From contig OZ034979.1 in NCBI GenBank assembly GCA_964030785.1, positions 36,568,484-36,632,483 of the forward strand: DNA of 64,000 nt. Reading direction: 5' to 3'. Below the pieces are notes generated by a model. It searched no databases, was not told the DNA's origin, and saw only the letters and a program-made list of their open reading frames with translations. The stretch is from Siderastrea siderea. Its lineage: Eukaryota > Cnidaria > Anthozoa > Scleractinia > Rhizangiidae. Positions 20,881 through 32,607 of the stretch are shown here, in pieces (position 1 is the first letter of the stretch; each line of letters opens with the position of its first letter). Both the position numbers and the translations under genes were made by a program.

Positions 20881-21412
20881 CCGTGTGGCATGAAATTTTT
20901 GCGGGATCTAGTTTTCGCGAATTTTCCATTAATCCTCGAAAATAAACTCCCGCTAAAACGTCATCCGCGAAAATTTACTCCATATATTTAGGTTACTGAA
21001 TTTCAGTTGAGTTGACTGAGAAAAAAAATATTAGGACATTCCTCTTTACAATCGGAACATAACGAATAGTCTCTGCGTTAGATGAGACCATGAGACTATA
21101 GACGAGACCATGTCCTGTTAAAGAGCCAAAAATGGTTGACTGTGTGTTTCTCTCAGCCCAGATAGCATAAATCACACCTTTCGGTAACTTTGAGTTATAA
21201 GTACAATAAACAAGACAATATCATATCTCTTGTTGCTCTATTTAAGTTTCGTACGTCAAATACCAGAGAAAAACTGACTTGTAAGAAATGCGCGAAAATT
21301 TGTTTTCTGTGGTAAAGTCTGAAATCCAAATTCGCGAAAATTTGTTCACGCGAAACACGAAAGATCGGCAATCCGCGAAATTAAACTTCCGTGAACATTT
21401 CAGGCTACACGG
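20881..21412. mobile_element. 532-bp imperfect TIR element
   Basis: The left end CCGTGTGGCATGAAATTTTT matches the complement of the right end AACATTTCAGGCTACACGG. Subterminal TTCGCGAA/TCCGCGAAA phrases are repeated. It lies at the inner edge of the left arm of the giant repeat. A target duplication is not clear. It has no coding capacity. Confidence 0.55.
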
Positions 21413-23150
21413 TAGGTTTGAAAAGTCGTACTTGTACTCAGTATCGTAGTAGTGGTCCGATCTAAAGGTCGCTAACTTGTGCTGCTGAAATGATGGATCA
21501 CTGATCCCGGCTTACTCGCTGCTCGCGTCACTGAAAAAAATCGTAAACAATTAAGATCTTTTATTATTGTCTCTGCCTCGATTTTCATAGAAGAAAACTA
21601 CCGGTCTCTTTAGTTATTTCCCCTACATCGTTTACTTTTGATTGGGGTGTAAAGGGATCTGATCTTCACCTTTCCGTGACCTTCTGATCTCTGTACCCAT
21701 CCTTGGCGGTTCTGCCCATTTTCGTCCAACAAATTTCCCCGATTTCGGCCTCCATTTGTCCTGTTCCCTTCCCTTTTTCCCTGTGTCTTCTTTTCCTATC
21801 TCTCCCTTTCTTATACATTCCTCACTAATTACTTGCTCCACTCGTTCAAAGATGTAGCTTGCATTCCCTGATATTCTCATCAAGGCAGCAAATGTCAGAT
21901 ACTCTCTCAAGGTGAGTTCTTCATAATAAGGCAGAGTAAACTGAGAGAGGTAAATTACTTAAGTGACGAATGTCTCTTGAACGTTCTCTTGCCTTACACT
22001 ATTAACATACAAGTGCTCCTTGAAAATCAGAAAAGAAGGAATGAGCAAAGTATAAATGTTAGAAACATTTCACCAATGCCATGTAGGAACGTAATTCGTG
22101 CAAATTTACATATAAGACTGAAGTTTTCTGCACTCCAGCAAGCCTTTAATTTCTCTAAGCTAGTCACATGACTTCTGCTCCTGGTCCCGCTAGTCAACAA
22201 TGTTTCTCAGATGCACTTCAAACAGGCAAACATACACGTTGCAACGAAACTCACACAGAGACTTGACTTACTGACGTCATCCCACAAAACAAATTTAGCT
22301 TAACAAAAATCATGTTCCCTTGACTATGCGCACTGCAGACTAGGTCGCCACGGCAACTCATCGCATTTCAGTGGCCTCTTAACTGCCTACATCCACACTC
22401 CATTCGCCCTCTCAGGAGCTGTAGTAATGTGGTTTTTGCCGCTTCGCGTTTTCCAACTTTGATGACCAGTTCCCCCTGTTTAAACTTCAACTTTACGTTA
22501 TGAATACCACACGTGCGAAAATCTTTACTTCTGTTAGAGTCCATAGCCTTTATGTTAGCGCAATCCTCTGCGGAGCCCTTCAAACCGTGTTCCAGATTAA
22601 CAGCATTTAACTTTTCTGCACTTGTGCGGGAATCACCTCGGTTTGCAAAGAAGTTGTCCTTATTTTGTTTGGGTGACCTGTTATCACCTTGATTATTGGC
22701 TCGGAAAACCATGTGCAAATAGTGAACAGGTGAAAAGTTCTATAAAATATCGCGTTGTACCCTTTAGCTGTGTATCCATGACTTGTATGTTCTCCTGTTA
22801 TACTTGTTCGTTCGTTGGTGCTGTTTTTTGGCATCTTTTTGGAATTACCGAGGGGGTGAAAACGACTAGCAATGTCTGGCGAAGAGTACACCAGGTTTAT
22901 TCGCTGAGACGGTTCACTAACAGAGATCTAACAGAACAAGTGGAAGTATTTAAAATAGAGTGATTTTCTAACCGAGGAACTAGTATATAACTGCGATAAA
23001 ACCAAACCAAAATGAACTGCACTTCCCAACCACAACAAACGTAACTAAGGCAATGAAGCCAATCAGAACTTGAAGCAAAACTAAGAAGATGCAACCCGTG
23101 CTCCAATGTTAAGGGCGCCAAAAAGTGCAACTTGTGTCAAGAGCAGGAAA
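21413..23150. other. spacer DNA, mostly unrecognised
   Basis: This is unique sequence inside the inverted repeat. The open frame at 21,632-21,910 on minus (92 codons, with RISGNASYIFERVEQVISEE) is charged and unrecognised, and carries no visible splice-site pair. The ABCC-like fragment (22,368-22,718) is the only piece with a family resemblance. The region 22,900-23,150 appears non-coding. Confidence 0.4.
22368..22718 (-). pseudogene. degenerate ABCC-type nucleotide-binding-domain fragment
   Basis: The minus-strand frame ends VKLKFKQGELVIKVGKREAA, followed by KTTLLQLLRGRMEC. The layout is that of the start of an ABC-transporter nucleotide-binding domain (ABCC/MRP type): beta strands, KKGELV-like, then Walker A and a helix ending in GEM-like sequence. 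The Walker A glycines are replaced (GKREAAKT instead of G-x-x-G-x-GK-T/S), so ATP binding is probably lost. The frame stops soon after. The upstream 60 residues are hydrophilic, as in the linker. The call rests on motif layout only. A chance resemblance is possible. Confidence 0.4.
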
Positions 23151-24029
23151 ACCATGTGACCTGTTGGGAACACCTCTGTAGCAGTTACAAAACTGTTGGT
23201 TTCTCTAGGATTAAGTGACTATGTACATAATATATACATGTATACCTAGCCACCATTTCTTGTAAGCGACTACTCAAAGTTCACAGCTCATCGATCAGTA
23301 TTTGAGACCTCTCGTGAGGGTGAAAGGTCTTCTGTGCGACCGCCATTTCCTGGCATTTTGGGTAGCTGCTCACGGGAGCTTCAACTATTGTATAAAGGAA
23401 GGTTTCTTTGAATGAATTCCCGAGATTTCGAAATTCTTTTTTTGCTTTTGCGCAATGACTAAAACCGCCTTTTAACGGCAGAATGTGGACCCTAGTCATG
23501 GACAGGTTAATGCAAGATATTAATAGCCTCGTCAAAGCTAGATTTTTGCAGGAATTAAACTCGAGGACTTGACGCCGTAAAAATGGCATAGAGTTGTGTT
23601 TCTTAATTCAGTGACAATGGTGCAAATGTTACATAAAAATAAAGTTTGCAAGAAGGAAAACACGTGTTGAACATGAAGTGCAAAGTGATAAAGCCAAGGA
23701 CAGGTGCTTTGGTCAAGTTTTCACTTTTCCATCAAGCATGTCCTTCTTCAAGGATATCACGTTATTTAGAAAATGTTATCAGATAGCACCTCGGTACGTA
23801 TACCATGTCTACCATGCTTCTAATTTGTGATACCTTATCTCTGACCCCCCCCCCCCCAAAAAAAAAACTGAAAAAGACAAGACAAACATCGTGAAATCCT
23901 AAGATCGATGCCAGCTGGTTTAGACGGTTTAGACTCGCGTGTTATTCCCCACGCGTGTTCCAAAATCTGAGGAATAAATCAAAGTTTGTAAAAGCTAAGT
24001 AATAATTCTGTGTGGAACCGTGTATTACA

Positions 24030-24670
24030 CTGTACAAGGTCAGTAACATATGTGTCTGTGGATGAAATCCTAAAACGAGATCGCAGCGTTCCGGATGAAA
24101 AAAAAATTGAGCTGTGGTTCTAACATTTCAGTGAGACCGTGGATCAGTGAAATCCTGTGACTGATTTAAGTAACAACTAAAACAAAAGCTGCTAAAGGAA
24201 TACTTTCCTGTCGGATAAGGTGGTTCTTAAGTTTTAATCTTAAGTTGAAATCTTCAAGTGTGACTGTTCAAATGAAAAAGCTGTTGAGCATGCGCAGTAC
24301 CTCACTGTGCTGCTGTTTGTTGTGCTGAACAAGGTGGGTCTAACTTTTGAGCCTGTGATTGAAATCCTAAGATGTGATATTTAAATGAAAGCTATTGAGT
24401 AGTATTTTCCTATGGTGCTGTTTATTATGCTGTTCAAGGTGTCTCTAACGTTTGAGTCTGTGAGTGAAGTCCCAAAGTGTGGCCATTGAAATGGAAGCTA
24501 TTGAGCAGTACTTTCAGTGCGGGACTGTGTATTATGCTGTACAAGGTGGTTCTAACTCAAATGTGAGTCTGTGGATGAAATTCTAAAGTGTGACCATTCA
24601 AACGAAAGCTTTTGAGCAGCACTTTCCTGTTAATTATGCTATATTACCAGTAAACGAGGTGTTTCTAACT
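24030..24670. repeat. minisatellite array, spacer copy (about 6 units)
   Basis: Diverged ~105-bp units with TTCAAATGAAAG, GAGCAGTACTTTC and TGCTGTACAAGGTG phrases. The position relative to exon 1 is the same as in the other gene copies. Confidence 0.7.
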
Positions 24671-24954
24671 GGAAATGTTACTAATTATGTCAAATTTGAA
24701 ACTATTTGTTCTTAGCCGATCGTGCTTAATACGAGCTGAAAGACGATGACAAGTTATTATCTCCCCGATTTTCCGGTCGGAAATCATTTCGATAACCATG
24801 CAAGTATTTGACCATTTAAATCAATTAAAATTGAAAAGATATGGAGCCGGATGGCTCCTACTTATCGATTTCTTTGCCACTGAAGGGAGTATATTAAACT
24901 CATAATCATGTTAGTTATTTTGAGCTAACTCCTCTCTTGCAGCCATTCCAGATA

Positions 24955-24988
24955 GGTGTATGATTATGATTATGATTATGATTATGAC
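24955..24988. repeat. GATTAT microsatellite
   Basis: Four to five tandem GATTAT units sit within a duplicated phrase (AGCTAATTCCTCTCTTGCAG occurs on both sides), so a short local duplication surrounds it. Confidence 0.7.
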
Positions 24989-25396
24989 GTAAGTTATTCT
25001 GAGCTAATTCCTCTCTTGCAGCCATTCCGGTACTACCATTAGACGTTTCACAGAAACGTTATACGTCGAATTCTAAGCCTGAGGATGCAAAATTCTTCAA
25101 TTTCCTTGGAGGTAGAAATCTTTTATCGTAAAATTCCTTTATAGTGCAACTCGACCAACCCCTAACGACATGTTTTTGTGCTGTTTGCACAACGCTCAAT
25201 ACATTAATTCATGACAAGTGCGTGCTTAACCCCGTCTGCTACTCAAAGTGTTAAAAGACACTGGAAGCTGTTAAATCTGAATAACTCAAGGGATTTCATG
25301 TCAGCTGAGAACATAAAATGCTTGGCTGACTTTTTTACTGATAGCTAAAGAATGACCTACATTTTTGCTCACAACAACTCTGCTAGTAAAATATTA

Positions 25397-25846
25397 CACT
25401 CTTTTCTTTATAAGAACCTTTTTTGTAGGAACGTCGAGGCTTGGATTGGCCAAAATTTTAAGAACATGCTAAGAACATACCCAGACTGAGATTTTGTTAA
25501 CAATGTCTTTACCTTGTCTTCTTATTTGTATAACAAGCTATGTGAGAATAAAATTAAGTATAATAATTTGGTCAGAGTTATTTACAGCCTATTTGAACCC
25601 CATATGCTAGAATGTTTGTGATTTCGCAAGTCATCGTCCATTTCTAAAACAAGAAAACACGTATAACGTTTAGGAAATTGGTAGAACTTGACCTATTTGT
25701 TCTTTTTTCATTCAGAACTATGATTTACTGAAATGCATTAAGAACACTCAGTAAGAACGTCTTAGGCTCAAATCGCCAAAAACTAAGAACATTCAGTTCC
25801 AGTTCAGCCTCAGCTAAAAAATTCGACGTTCTTATAAAAAAGAGTG
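25397..25846. mobile_element. 450-bp TIR element, TA-flanked
   Basis: The ends CACTCTTTTCTTTATAAGAAC and CACTCTTTTTTATAAGAACG (read inward) are inverted copies. TA flanks both sides (25,395-25,396 and 25,847-25,848). Internally GTAGGAACGTC and AAGAACATTC phrases recur. A related fragment lies at about 45,590-45,970. The other gene copies lack it at this point. Non-coding. Confidence 0.7.
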
Positions 25847-26337
25847 TAAATTAAATAACAGCAGGCAATCCTAAGAGATGTATCCATGGCTTTATTATCC
25901 TAAAAAGAGCAAGTTCGTATAAGTTAAACAAAACAACAGATGCTGCAATTGACGCAACTAGTCTCCTTGTTCAGGAATTATCAATAATTCTCTAGAAAGG
26001 TATCAGTCATCACTTAATACAGCGTTCTCTTCTAGATCTACCCTTATAAATAGGAGCCCACAGACCCCATTGCAAGGAAACTGTATTCCTAAGTCATAAT
26101 GTGACGAGACAGACAGACCATAATTAAAGTATGTTGTCAATCAAACATGAATCGCTGCAATCAAGTCCCTGGTGGCAGTGTGAACGAATCAGTCTTGGAG
26201 TCGAGCTAGTGGCGAAAGTTGAAGACCTGCTTCTGCTCCGACCAACTTGACTTGTTTATACCAATATAAAACATACCTGTTAGTCAATTTAAACTCGTAT
26301 TTCTTGAAACAAAGTTGCGTTTTATCAAGTTTTCAAA

Positions 26338-26443
26338 ATGAAAACCCCCAGTGCTTTGCTCCCGCTTCTTGCATCGATCACTATTTGCTCATATTTCCTG
26401 GGTGTGGCTTGCGAAGCGGCCGACTTGAAAGAACAACCGCAAG
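26338..26443 (+). pseudogene. gene copy B, orphan exon 1 (signal peptide)
   Basis: The exon encodes 35 residues starting MKTPSALLPLLASITICSYF, still a plausible signal peptide, and ends in phase 1 before a weakened donor GTTCGTAAAC. The TATA-like box of copy A is gone from the promoter. There is no plus-strand exon 2 before the right arm begins, where the next membrane exon is on minus. It is probably a truncated, non-functional copy, although splicing to something else cannot be ruled out. Confidence 0.6.
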
Positions 26444-26984
26444 GTTCGTAAACTTCCGTTGGTCTCCATGCACGGTGAATTGACTGCGAACTTTACGCTT
26501 TGATAGCCAAGGAAATCCTCAATTAATTAACGATTTCAAGTGACTGAGATCCCTTTGGAAATCTGGCAATGTAAAACATGCCGGTCCGCGTTTTGCGTTT
26601 GTCGAGACTCAAAAATGTTGTTTTCTCTTATGTTTTACTGGTTGTGTTTTGAGGGTTCTTCATTCATCCGCAAGTGACATACTTTATGTTTTAAGTTTAG
26701 TTTCGTGCACACATGACTTTTTGGTCTCAGAGAGGGTGTTGTGTAACAATTTTTGAAGTGGTACGTGAACTCAAACCATTAGAGATCTTTACAAGAGAAT
26801 GCATATTAAGCGGTGCACGAGTAACAAGCATTGGTATTTTGCTCTACATGAAAGGAATTAAATATTGCAGGTAAAGTTACTTAAATAATGTAGAAAGAGA
26901 ACACTGCTATATAAAATATAAAGTAATGAGTGGAATGATCTTCGCAATTAGGCAATTGCTTCTTAGCGTGAAAAAAATGATTAA

Positions 26985-27685
26985 TAATAATAATAATAAT
27001 AACAACAACAACTTTAAAACACATTACAGTTAAAAACTGATGAACCTGTGGTCCTCTATAAAAATGTTACATAATATATTAAAAAATGAAAGAAAACGTT
27101 AAATAAATGGTAAACTACATATAAAAGGCAAGAAAAAGAGATGAATATAATAAGAACTAGTTTACAGTAAAATGATGTAGGTCAGAGTTCGTGGCAGCAA
27201 AGTTACTTGTATACGCTCTCATAAAAGATTTAACATCAGGGCAGTCTTTCAGTTTAACTGGTAAACGTAGCGAGTTCCAAAGTTTAAGAGCTTTGGCGAC
27301 AAAAGTACGTCCTCCCTCAGTTTGCCGATTATACCGCGGGCAGTAACAACTTTTTCTTGAGTGACGGGTTGCTCTGGTGGAAACATCACTAATCCTAGTA
27401 AGTTTGGTTTCCAAGTACTCCGGTACGTGCCACTGAAGCTGCTTCATCAGTAGGGAGCATTGATTGACTTTTATTTCTTGGACAAACGGCAGCCAATTTA
27501 AGGATTTAAATAAACCTACTGTTCTCGACTCTCTAGTGTTTTTGTTCAGAATAACTCGTGCAGCCCTTCTCTGTAACTTGAGGAGCCTGGTTAAGTTCTG
27601 TTTAGACGTTATTCTTCCCCAAATAGAGCTACCATACATAAGGATAGGTTTGATGGTAGTGTTGTAAAGTAGTGTTGTACGATTT
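26985..27685 (-). mobile_element. 5'-truncated CR1/L2-like LINE with intact 3' frame
   Basis: The minus-strand frame runs from about 27,685 to the stop at 27,157. It starts LLYNTTIKPILMYGSSIWGR, continues with a LLKLQRRAARVIL segment and LNWLPFVQEIK, and includes LKLWNSLR near the end. This is the standard C-terminal region of LINE reverse transcriptases. A (TTA)n tail lies at 26,985-27,010 on plus as AATAATAAT. Unlike the 5.8 kb copy, the remaining frame is free of stops, so the insertion is relatively young. Confidence 0.85.
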
Positions 27686-27688
27686 CAA

Positions 27689-27880
27689 GGCTACAACATG
27701 ATTCGGACCCATGTCCTCCGCGATACCGGTGCGTTGCTCTACCAACTGAGCTATGAAGCCTTGAGGTGTTGGGAGGAGGTCAATTTTTGGGTTCTTATAT
27801 CCTGGATGTGGAATGGATGACGTAGTGAATGTATGAAAGACATATATCTGAACTGCGGTATTAACAAGAAATGAGTGTCA
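27689..27880 (-). mobile_element. tRNA-related SINE with tRNA-like module
   Basis: On minus, 27,760-27,689 folds as a tRNA-like module: a perfect D arm (GCTCAGTTGGTAGAGC), a CCGGTAT anticodon-like loop (GGT, Thr) and a T-arm-like GGGTCCGAATC. The acceptor stem is GGCTTCA/TGTAGCC with one mismatch. The upstream ATACCGCAGTTCAGATATAT is typical of SINE bodies in my experience of cnidarian DNA. It directly abuts the truncated LINE. A functional tRNA-Thr is unlikely given the weak anticodon stem and the context. Confidence 0.6.
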
Positions 27881-28299
27881 CACCAATCTTGTTCCCAAAG
27901 CTTCCTTTTCTACTGGTCAGCAACACGGCCGGAAGATCGGTGGCTCTGAGAACGTCACTGCTTTGAAATTCCAATGTGGTAGCCGTACTCAATCTCGTAC
28001 TCATAGTCTGATCTAAACGTCGCTATTAATTCATCAGAGTGGAGAGAAGTAATTCGAAAAGTGCGCATTTTGTTTTAGATGAAGCTAACCTCTATAGCAG
28101 GTACGATGTCTGGTGGATCAAACAACAAGAATCTCACGGAGTTGCAGGTTTGTTACCGACCAGGATGAGCTAACAGGCCAATATCCGTGGCAGCCATATT
28201 CAACAGGCAGTTTTCTCAAAATTTAAATTGTGCTGTTATAAATATTTATTCCCTTTATTTCGTTAAATTTTACATTTTCATATCAGTTGAGCGTTCTTT

Positions 28300-30130
28300 T
28301 ATTGCTTTTGAATGATAAAAACTGGCCCAGGCTGAAAAGAATTAAGCTGTACATTCCAATTAAATGTGTCGGTACACTCGGAGGTAACTGATGAGTATGA
28401 TGCAGGCATGAAAGGTGTGGATGCGTCCGTCTTCGATACTAAAACAGACCAGTGATCTTTAAAATATCTTTCCACTGATTTCCGTTTCAGATCATGCTGT
28501 GTTTCACCTTGTTGTCTCTTGTCTTCTTGACTCCTGTGTGACGCAAGGGAATCACGATAAAGTCCCCTGGGCGGACCATGATTGAAAACACTGAACAAGG
28601 TGGAAAATAACCTTTAACACCCACTGGTAGCAACATAGATCCGAAGAACAAGATATTTGTGGGCTCTCGGAAAGATAATATTTAGTTGATGACAGTGGTT
28701 CGTTGCGATCGGGTCTTATCACCCAGATAGAGAAACTCAGGAGAAACTTTTGACTAGTTTTTTTTATCACTGAGGCCAGTGGAAACCCGGCAGAATCACA
28801 GTTTGTACGTGTGGCGCGCCCAAAAGGAAAACAAGACTTGGCGAGCAGGTTTGACGGTTGGAACTGAGTTGTAAGGGTTGAGACATTCACAATTTCTGCA
28901 CGGCTGGTACTTAGAAGTGAAATATATGAATACCATATAGGTAAGCTGTGGGTAAAATATTTAATGCAAGAACATCGTGATTATAAGCGTAACTTAGGCA
29001 GTTGCGAAAAGCAAGCCTAAAACACTGATTAGACTTGAACAGGATTCGAACCTATGACCCCACGGTTACCAATGCAGTGCTAGGAAGAGGTAAATGGAAT
29101 TATATTTCCTGTGATTCATTTTAGCAATTTTGGACTCTTCATGTTACGAAATCTCTTTGACTGAATCTAAAAATTTTTCAGTTGAGCAATCCACTTAATT
29201 TTAAGATTTTTCCTTGTTATTTTTCAGTCGAACTTTTTCTTTTTTTTTTTGTAAATGATAAACAGCCAATGACGTCGTCATCGCAAATGATTGGTATTTA
29301 ACTAAGGGAAACAGGTACTTTGAAAGCAAATATTTTGTTGACAGCAGAACGTAACTTGTGAACTTACCACCCAAATAAATTGACTGGTGGCAATCTATGA
29401 GATTTCTTTAATGAAAATGTTGGGAATTTTCTTACCAAACCGAACGGTCTTGAATAAAAGCCAAATCGTTGTGATTATTTTGTTTCTTGCTGAGAGTTAC
29501 GTAGATGGGGCTTCAGTTGATTCACGCTGGCTGTTTCAACGGAGAAGGCAGAGGCATGTGTGTAAATTTCTTTACTAAACATGCACTGTTTGTGGCTATA
29601 TCCAGAAGCTCACGGCTTTTGAATTCGTTCGGAATGGAGTGAAAAAAGCCTCCACATGATGACGCTGCATGGGCCGGGGGCAGGAGAGGTTTATTTTTTC
29701 TTTTCCAGCCAGCACATAGCCATTAGATACGGTCTCAATTCACTTCATCCCTTTCATTATAGAAAAACCATTTCATTTGAATCCAAGGATTTCTACAGGA
29801 AATGAAATACACAACGCAGAATGCGACGAAATTCAATTTTAATGTAAATCGACATAAACACACTACAACTATCATCTACTATCACCGAATTCCCTTAATT
29901 AATTAGAGTGCTCTTTCTTTTAGCTAAGAGATACCCTGAGTGCCTATAGTCTTCATCATCCTGACATTAATTCCCTCTTACTCCTCTTTCTTTTCGCCAT
30001 CACAGCATTTACTTCCCTGGGAAAAACATTTTTGCATTCCTCCACTCCCTCTGCAAGCCAGGTGAGGCACATTTTTCGCCTCACCTTTGCTGAACATTAT
30101 ATGCCATTTAGTATTTTATTGTCATCAAGT
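28300..30130 (+). repeat. duplicated block, copy 3 of 3
   Basis: It matches 1.95-3.98 kb in orientation and 18.57-20.45 kb inverted. The tRNA T-arm-like segment lies in reverse near 29,040. It keeps the uninterrupted TGTATTTTCAATAAA site that the TIR element at 3,992 occupies in copy 1. Minus-strand frames at 28,552-28,890 and 28,299-28,598 are the longest in this block but carry no recognisable domain. Confidence 0.75.
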
Positions 30131-30199
30131 GATCTTTGTGTATTTTCAATAAAGCAGCCACAGCATATTTGCGGCTAAAAACTCCAAGACATGAAGAAA

Positions 30200-31046
30200 T
30201 TTATGTTGTATATCATATCATCTTCAGCAAAGCTAGCACGTCGACCCCGCGTGGAGCTCTCTTTATGCATCCAGTACAGTGTATCAACATAAAGAGAACT
30301 GAACTACAGCGGAGCTGGGAAAACTCATGGAGCACAGCTCTCAATCTTTTTGCAAAAGCGAAGCAAAGTTAGTTTTCCCCACTTTATTCTATGACAGTTA
30401 TTTACACCCCAATCACGTTAACTTTAGTTTCACTAACTTGAACGGTTTTGAGTTTCGCGCAACTGTTCGAGTTATCGAGATTCCTATAGCGAGGAAAACT
30501 GTCGATATCAGTTCAATTCCCTTTTGATTTTAACACCGTTAGACTTCACAACAAAACAATAAGATATTGAAATGAGCGATCCAACCTCCCTGAGTAGGAA
30601 TCTCGATAACTCTTAGTTGATTAGACTAACAAAAGCTAAATATGTAATCTATGTTATAAAAAAGAAAAATACAAAACAATGAATGACACAAATAAAGGGT
30701 CCAGTACCATGGCTGTAATAATTAATTGGCTCGGTATTGACGCACATTCTGCAGTTTCTAGTTTCGTTAGGTTCTTATATTGTTAGGACTAAATGGCGGA
30801 AAATATGACATTATTTCCATAGGAAAAATTATGACAGTACAATCAGTTGTTATTGAATTTCCGGCGACTGTTAAGTAGGCGTATTTACAGAATGCGTTCA
30901 GCAACTTTTCGAGTTAGGAGGACCTTTTGTGGACCAAGCAACCTTAAGCAATTTTCTTCGGTCAAAGCATGGCTTTAAGGAATTTTGAGTTTTTCGGACA
31001 CAAATGACAGCTTAAAGCAAACTGCAGTGATAAACATGACAAAATT
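30200..31046. other. non-coding sequence 3' of gene copy C
   Basis: AT-rich sequence. 30,430-31,020 is shared with 46,130-46,690 (TTGAACGGTTTTGAGTTTCG, CCTCCCTGAGTAGGAATCTC). No gene is seen. Confidence 0.5.
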
Positions 31047-31467
31047 CAGGGGCACCCAACGGTTCGTTTCGGGAAAATATCTGTTCGGAAGGCCTAAAAT
31101 CGCCTGAGATATTCGGATTCAGTTGCGGTGAAAGCTAGAGAATTTTCATTGGCGAAACATCACCTCGGACTTTCGTAATAAGAGGACTCATTAGTTCCTG
31201 TTGTTTTCATAGGGACAAATATGTCCTTTAGAGTGCAAAAAAGGTCAGCTAGCATTTTCGGAGAGCCATCAACAGCTTGGAAATTGGGCGGATAAGATTC
31301 CGATTCCTTAAAATTTTCTGCGTGCTAAATTTTCAGCTAAGAACGCCGAACAGACCAATCTGTATTAGCTTACACAAATATGCCTTTAAAATGCTCTGAA
31401 ATAATCTAAGAAAGCTGAAAATGATATCTCAAGTATTTTGCTAAAAGTTTCTCGTTGGGTGCCCCTG
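31047..31467. mobile_element. 421-bp MITE with CAGGGGCACCCAACG ends
   Basis: The terminal inverted repeats CAGGGGCACCCAACG are perfect. The left arm near 18,215 and the far-right copy near 46,695 lack it. The CAGGG start is typical of hAT-type elements, but the A-rich flanks do not show a clean 8-bp duplication. A second copy, starting CAGTGGCACCGAACGAG at 54,564, is interrupted by the viral element at 54,868. Confidence 0.8.
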
Positions 31468-31882
31468 AAAACTGATGTTGTAAACAGACATTGATTTTTA
31501 GAACTTGATGTTTCGTATGCCTCAACATACATCTTCATACAGAAGTGACCGTTGGGGCTAAATTACAAATAAATTTAAAAGTAAAGTGATAGACTGGTAC
31601 CTAATCTTGTTTTGTTAAATGTGAACAAACGCGCATGGTTCCCGGCAGTAAACAACTGAACCGATCTTCCAGGTTTTCAGCGGATATTTGGCCACCTTAT
31701 AGTTACGGAGCCCCAACTTTGAACTTCAAATCTATGGCAATGGGAACGCCAGACAAGCAGGAAGATGTACTTGTGAGCAACATTTCGCGTTTTAGGATCA
31801 AAGCATCTTTGTTCCACTATCTAGCAATTTTTAAGCAACCTTTTATCATTTTGAGCAAATTTGTAGCACTATCTATAGATAT

Positions 31883-32607
31883 CTACTGTTTTGATTCAGC
31901 TTGAAATACAACCAAGGCAGACCGCTGATCGGCTTTGTTCACTCCAGGCGAAATCAGAAGCTTTCCTCGTCTCCACTGTTGTACAAAGTACCCCGCTAAA
32001 CAAATCAGCGCGGCCAGCACTAAGCTGCTCATGACAGCGATCAAAACGCTGTGTTCATGGATTGCAGAAGAAAAGTTCCTTTTGTTGTCTTTATTACCTT
32101 TTTGAGCTTTTCTGGCATCGGGGACAGGCTCACTGCTACTCAATGGAGTTGATTCAGTCGTGCTTGACAGCAAAGTGGAATTTTGAGTTCCATTTGCTTT
32201 GTCGCGAATATTTGCAAACACCTCGTGAAGGAAATGACCTGTTTGTTCTGTGGCAGCAGTATTCTTGCCCGTGCTATTTAGGGTCAGCGGCGGTGATGAT
32301 GGTGGTCGCGTGCGGCGATGGCTGTTAGGAAGTTTTGGAAAGCCCATGTGATCCAGCTCAACATTGCTTCGGTTGCCTTTTAGTTTTTCCCGTTGAACTT
32401 CTGTCAGTCCAGTTGTGTTATACCTCATGGAGGATCCAGTGGGTCTCGCCGTCCTTGGACGACTAAAGAAATGACGCTTGGAGGTTGCAGTTTTCAGAGT
32501 AGGTGGAGCTGTCATTGTTGAATTCTGTGTTTTGGTTAGATTGGTCGAGGTTTGATTAGTGGAGATATCTCGCTGAATTCGACGTTCGTGAAAATCTGGC
32601 CAAGGCG
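31883..32607 (-). CDS. gene copy C, exon 2: mucin-like type I membrane protein
   Basis: The minus-strand acceptor TTTATTTTAG precedes a phase-1 exon of 241 codons with stop. With exon 1 (39,954-40,059) it makes a 276-residue protein. The layout equals copy A: APWPDFHERRIQRD after the signal peptide, a Thr/Ser/Asn-rich ectodomain with sequons, a membrane helix (LIAVMSSLVLAALICLAGYF), basic RRGK and a tail ending AESKQ. The basic site is RRIQR here instead of RRIKR, which could weaken furin-type cleavage. Most changes relative to copy A are substitutions that keep the frame, suggesting both are under constraint or are young. The gene runs towards copy A from the opposite side of the spacer. Confidence 0.7.

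Larger units (their letters stand above)
23150..26900 (+). repeat. partial third copy of the gene-bearing segment
   Basis: It matches the left arm from about 5.58 to 9.1 kb in the same orientation: the GATGAGCTGTGAAC-type region (23,280), the minisatellite (24.0-24.7 kb), the GGAGCC palindrome (24,843), the promoter block and exon 1 (26,338). Homology fades at about 26,900, before a LINE insertion, and no second exon follows on plus. It lacks the LINE (5.8 kb) and MITE (6.85 kb) of the left arm. A minus-strand frame at 23,281-23,589 (with FRNLGNSFKETFLY) has counterparts in both arms but is broken there; significance unclear. Confidence 0.8.

Noticed and set aside
27689..27760. Functional tRNA-Thr gene
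   Set aside because: The D arm is perfect, but the anticodon stem is poor, the acceptor stem has a mismatch, and the module sits inside a SINE-like repeat.
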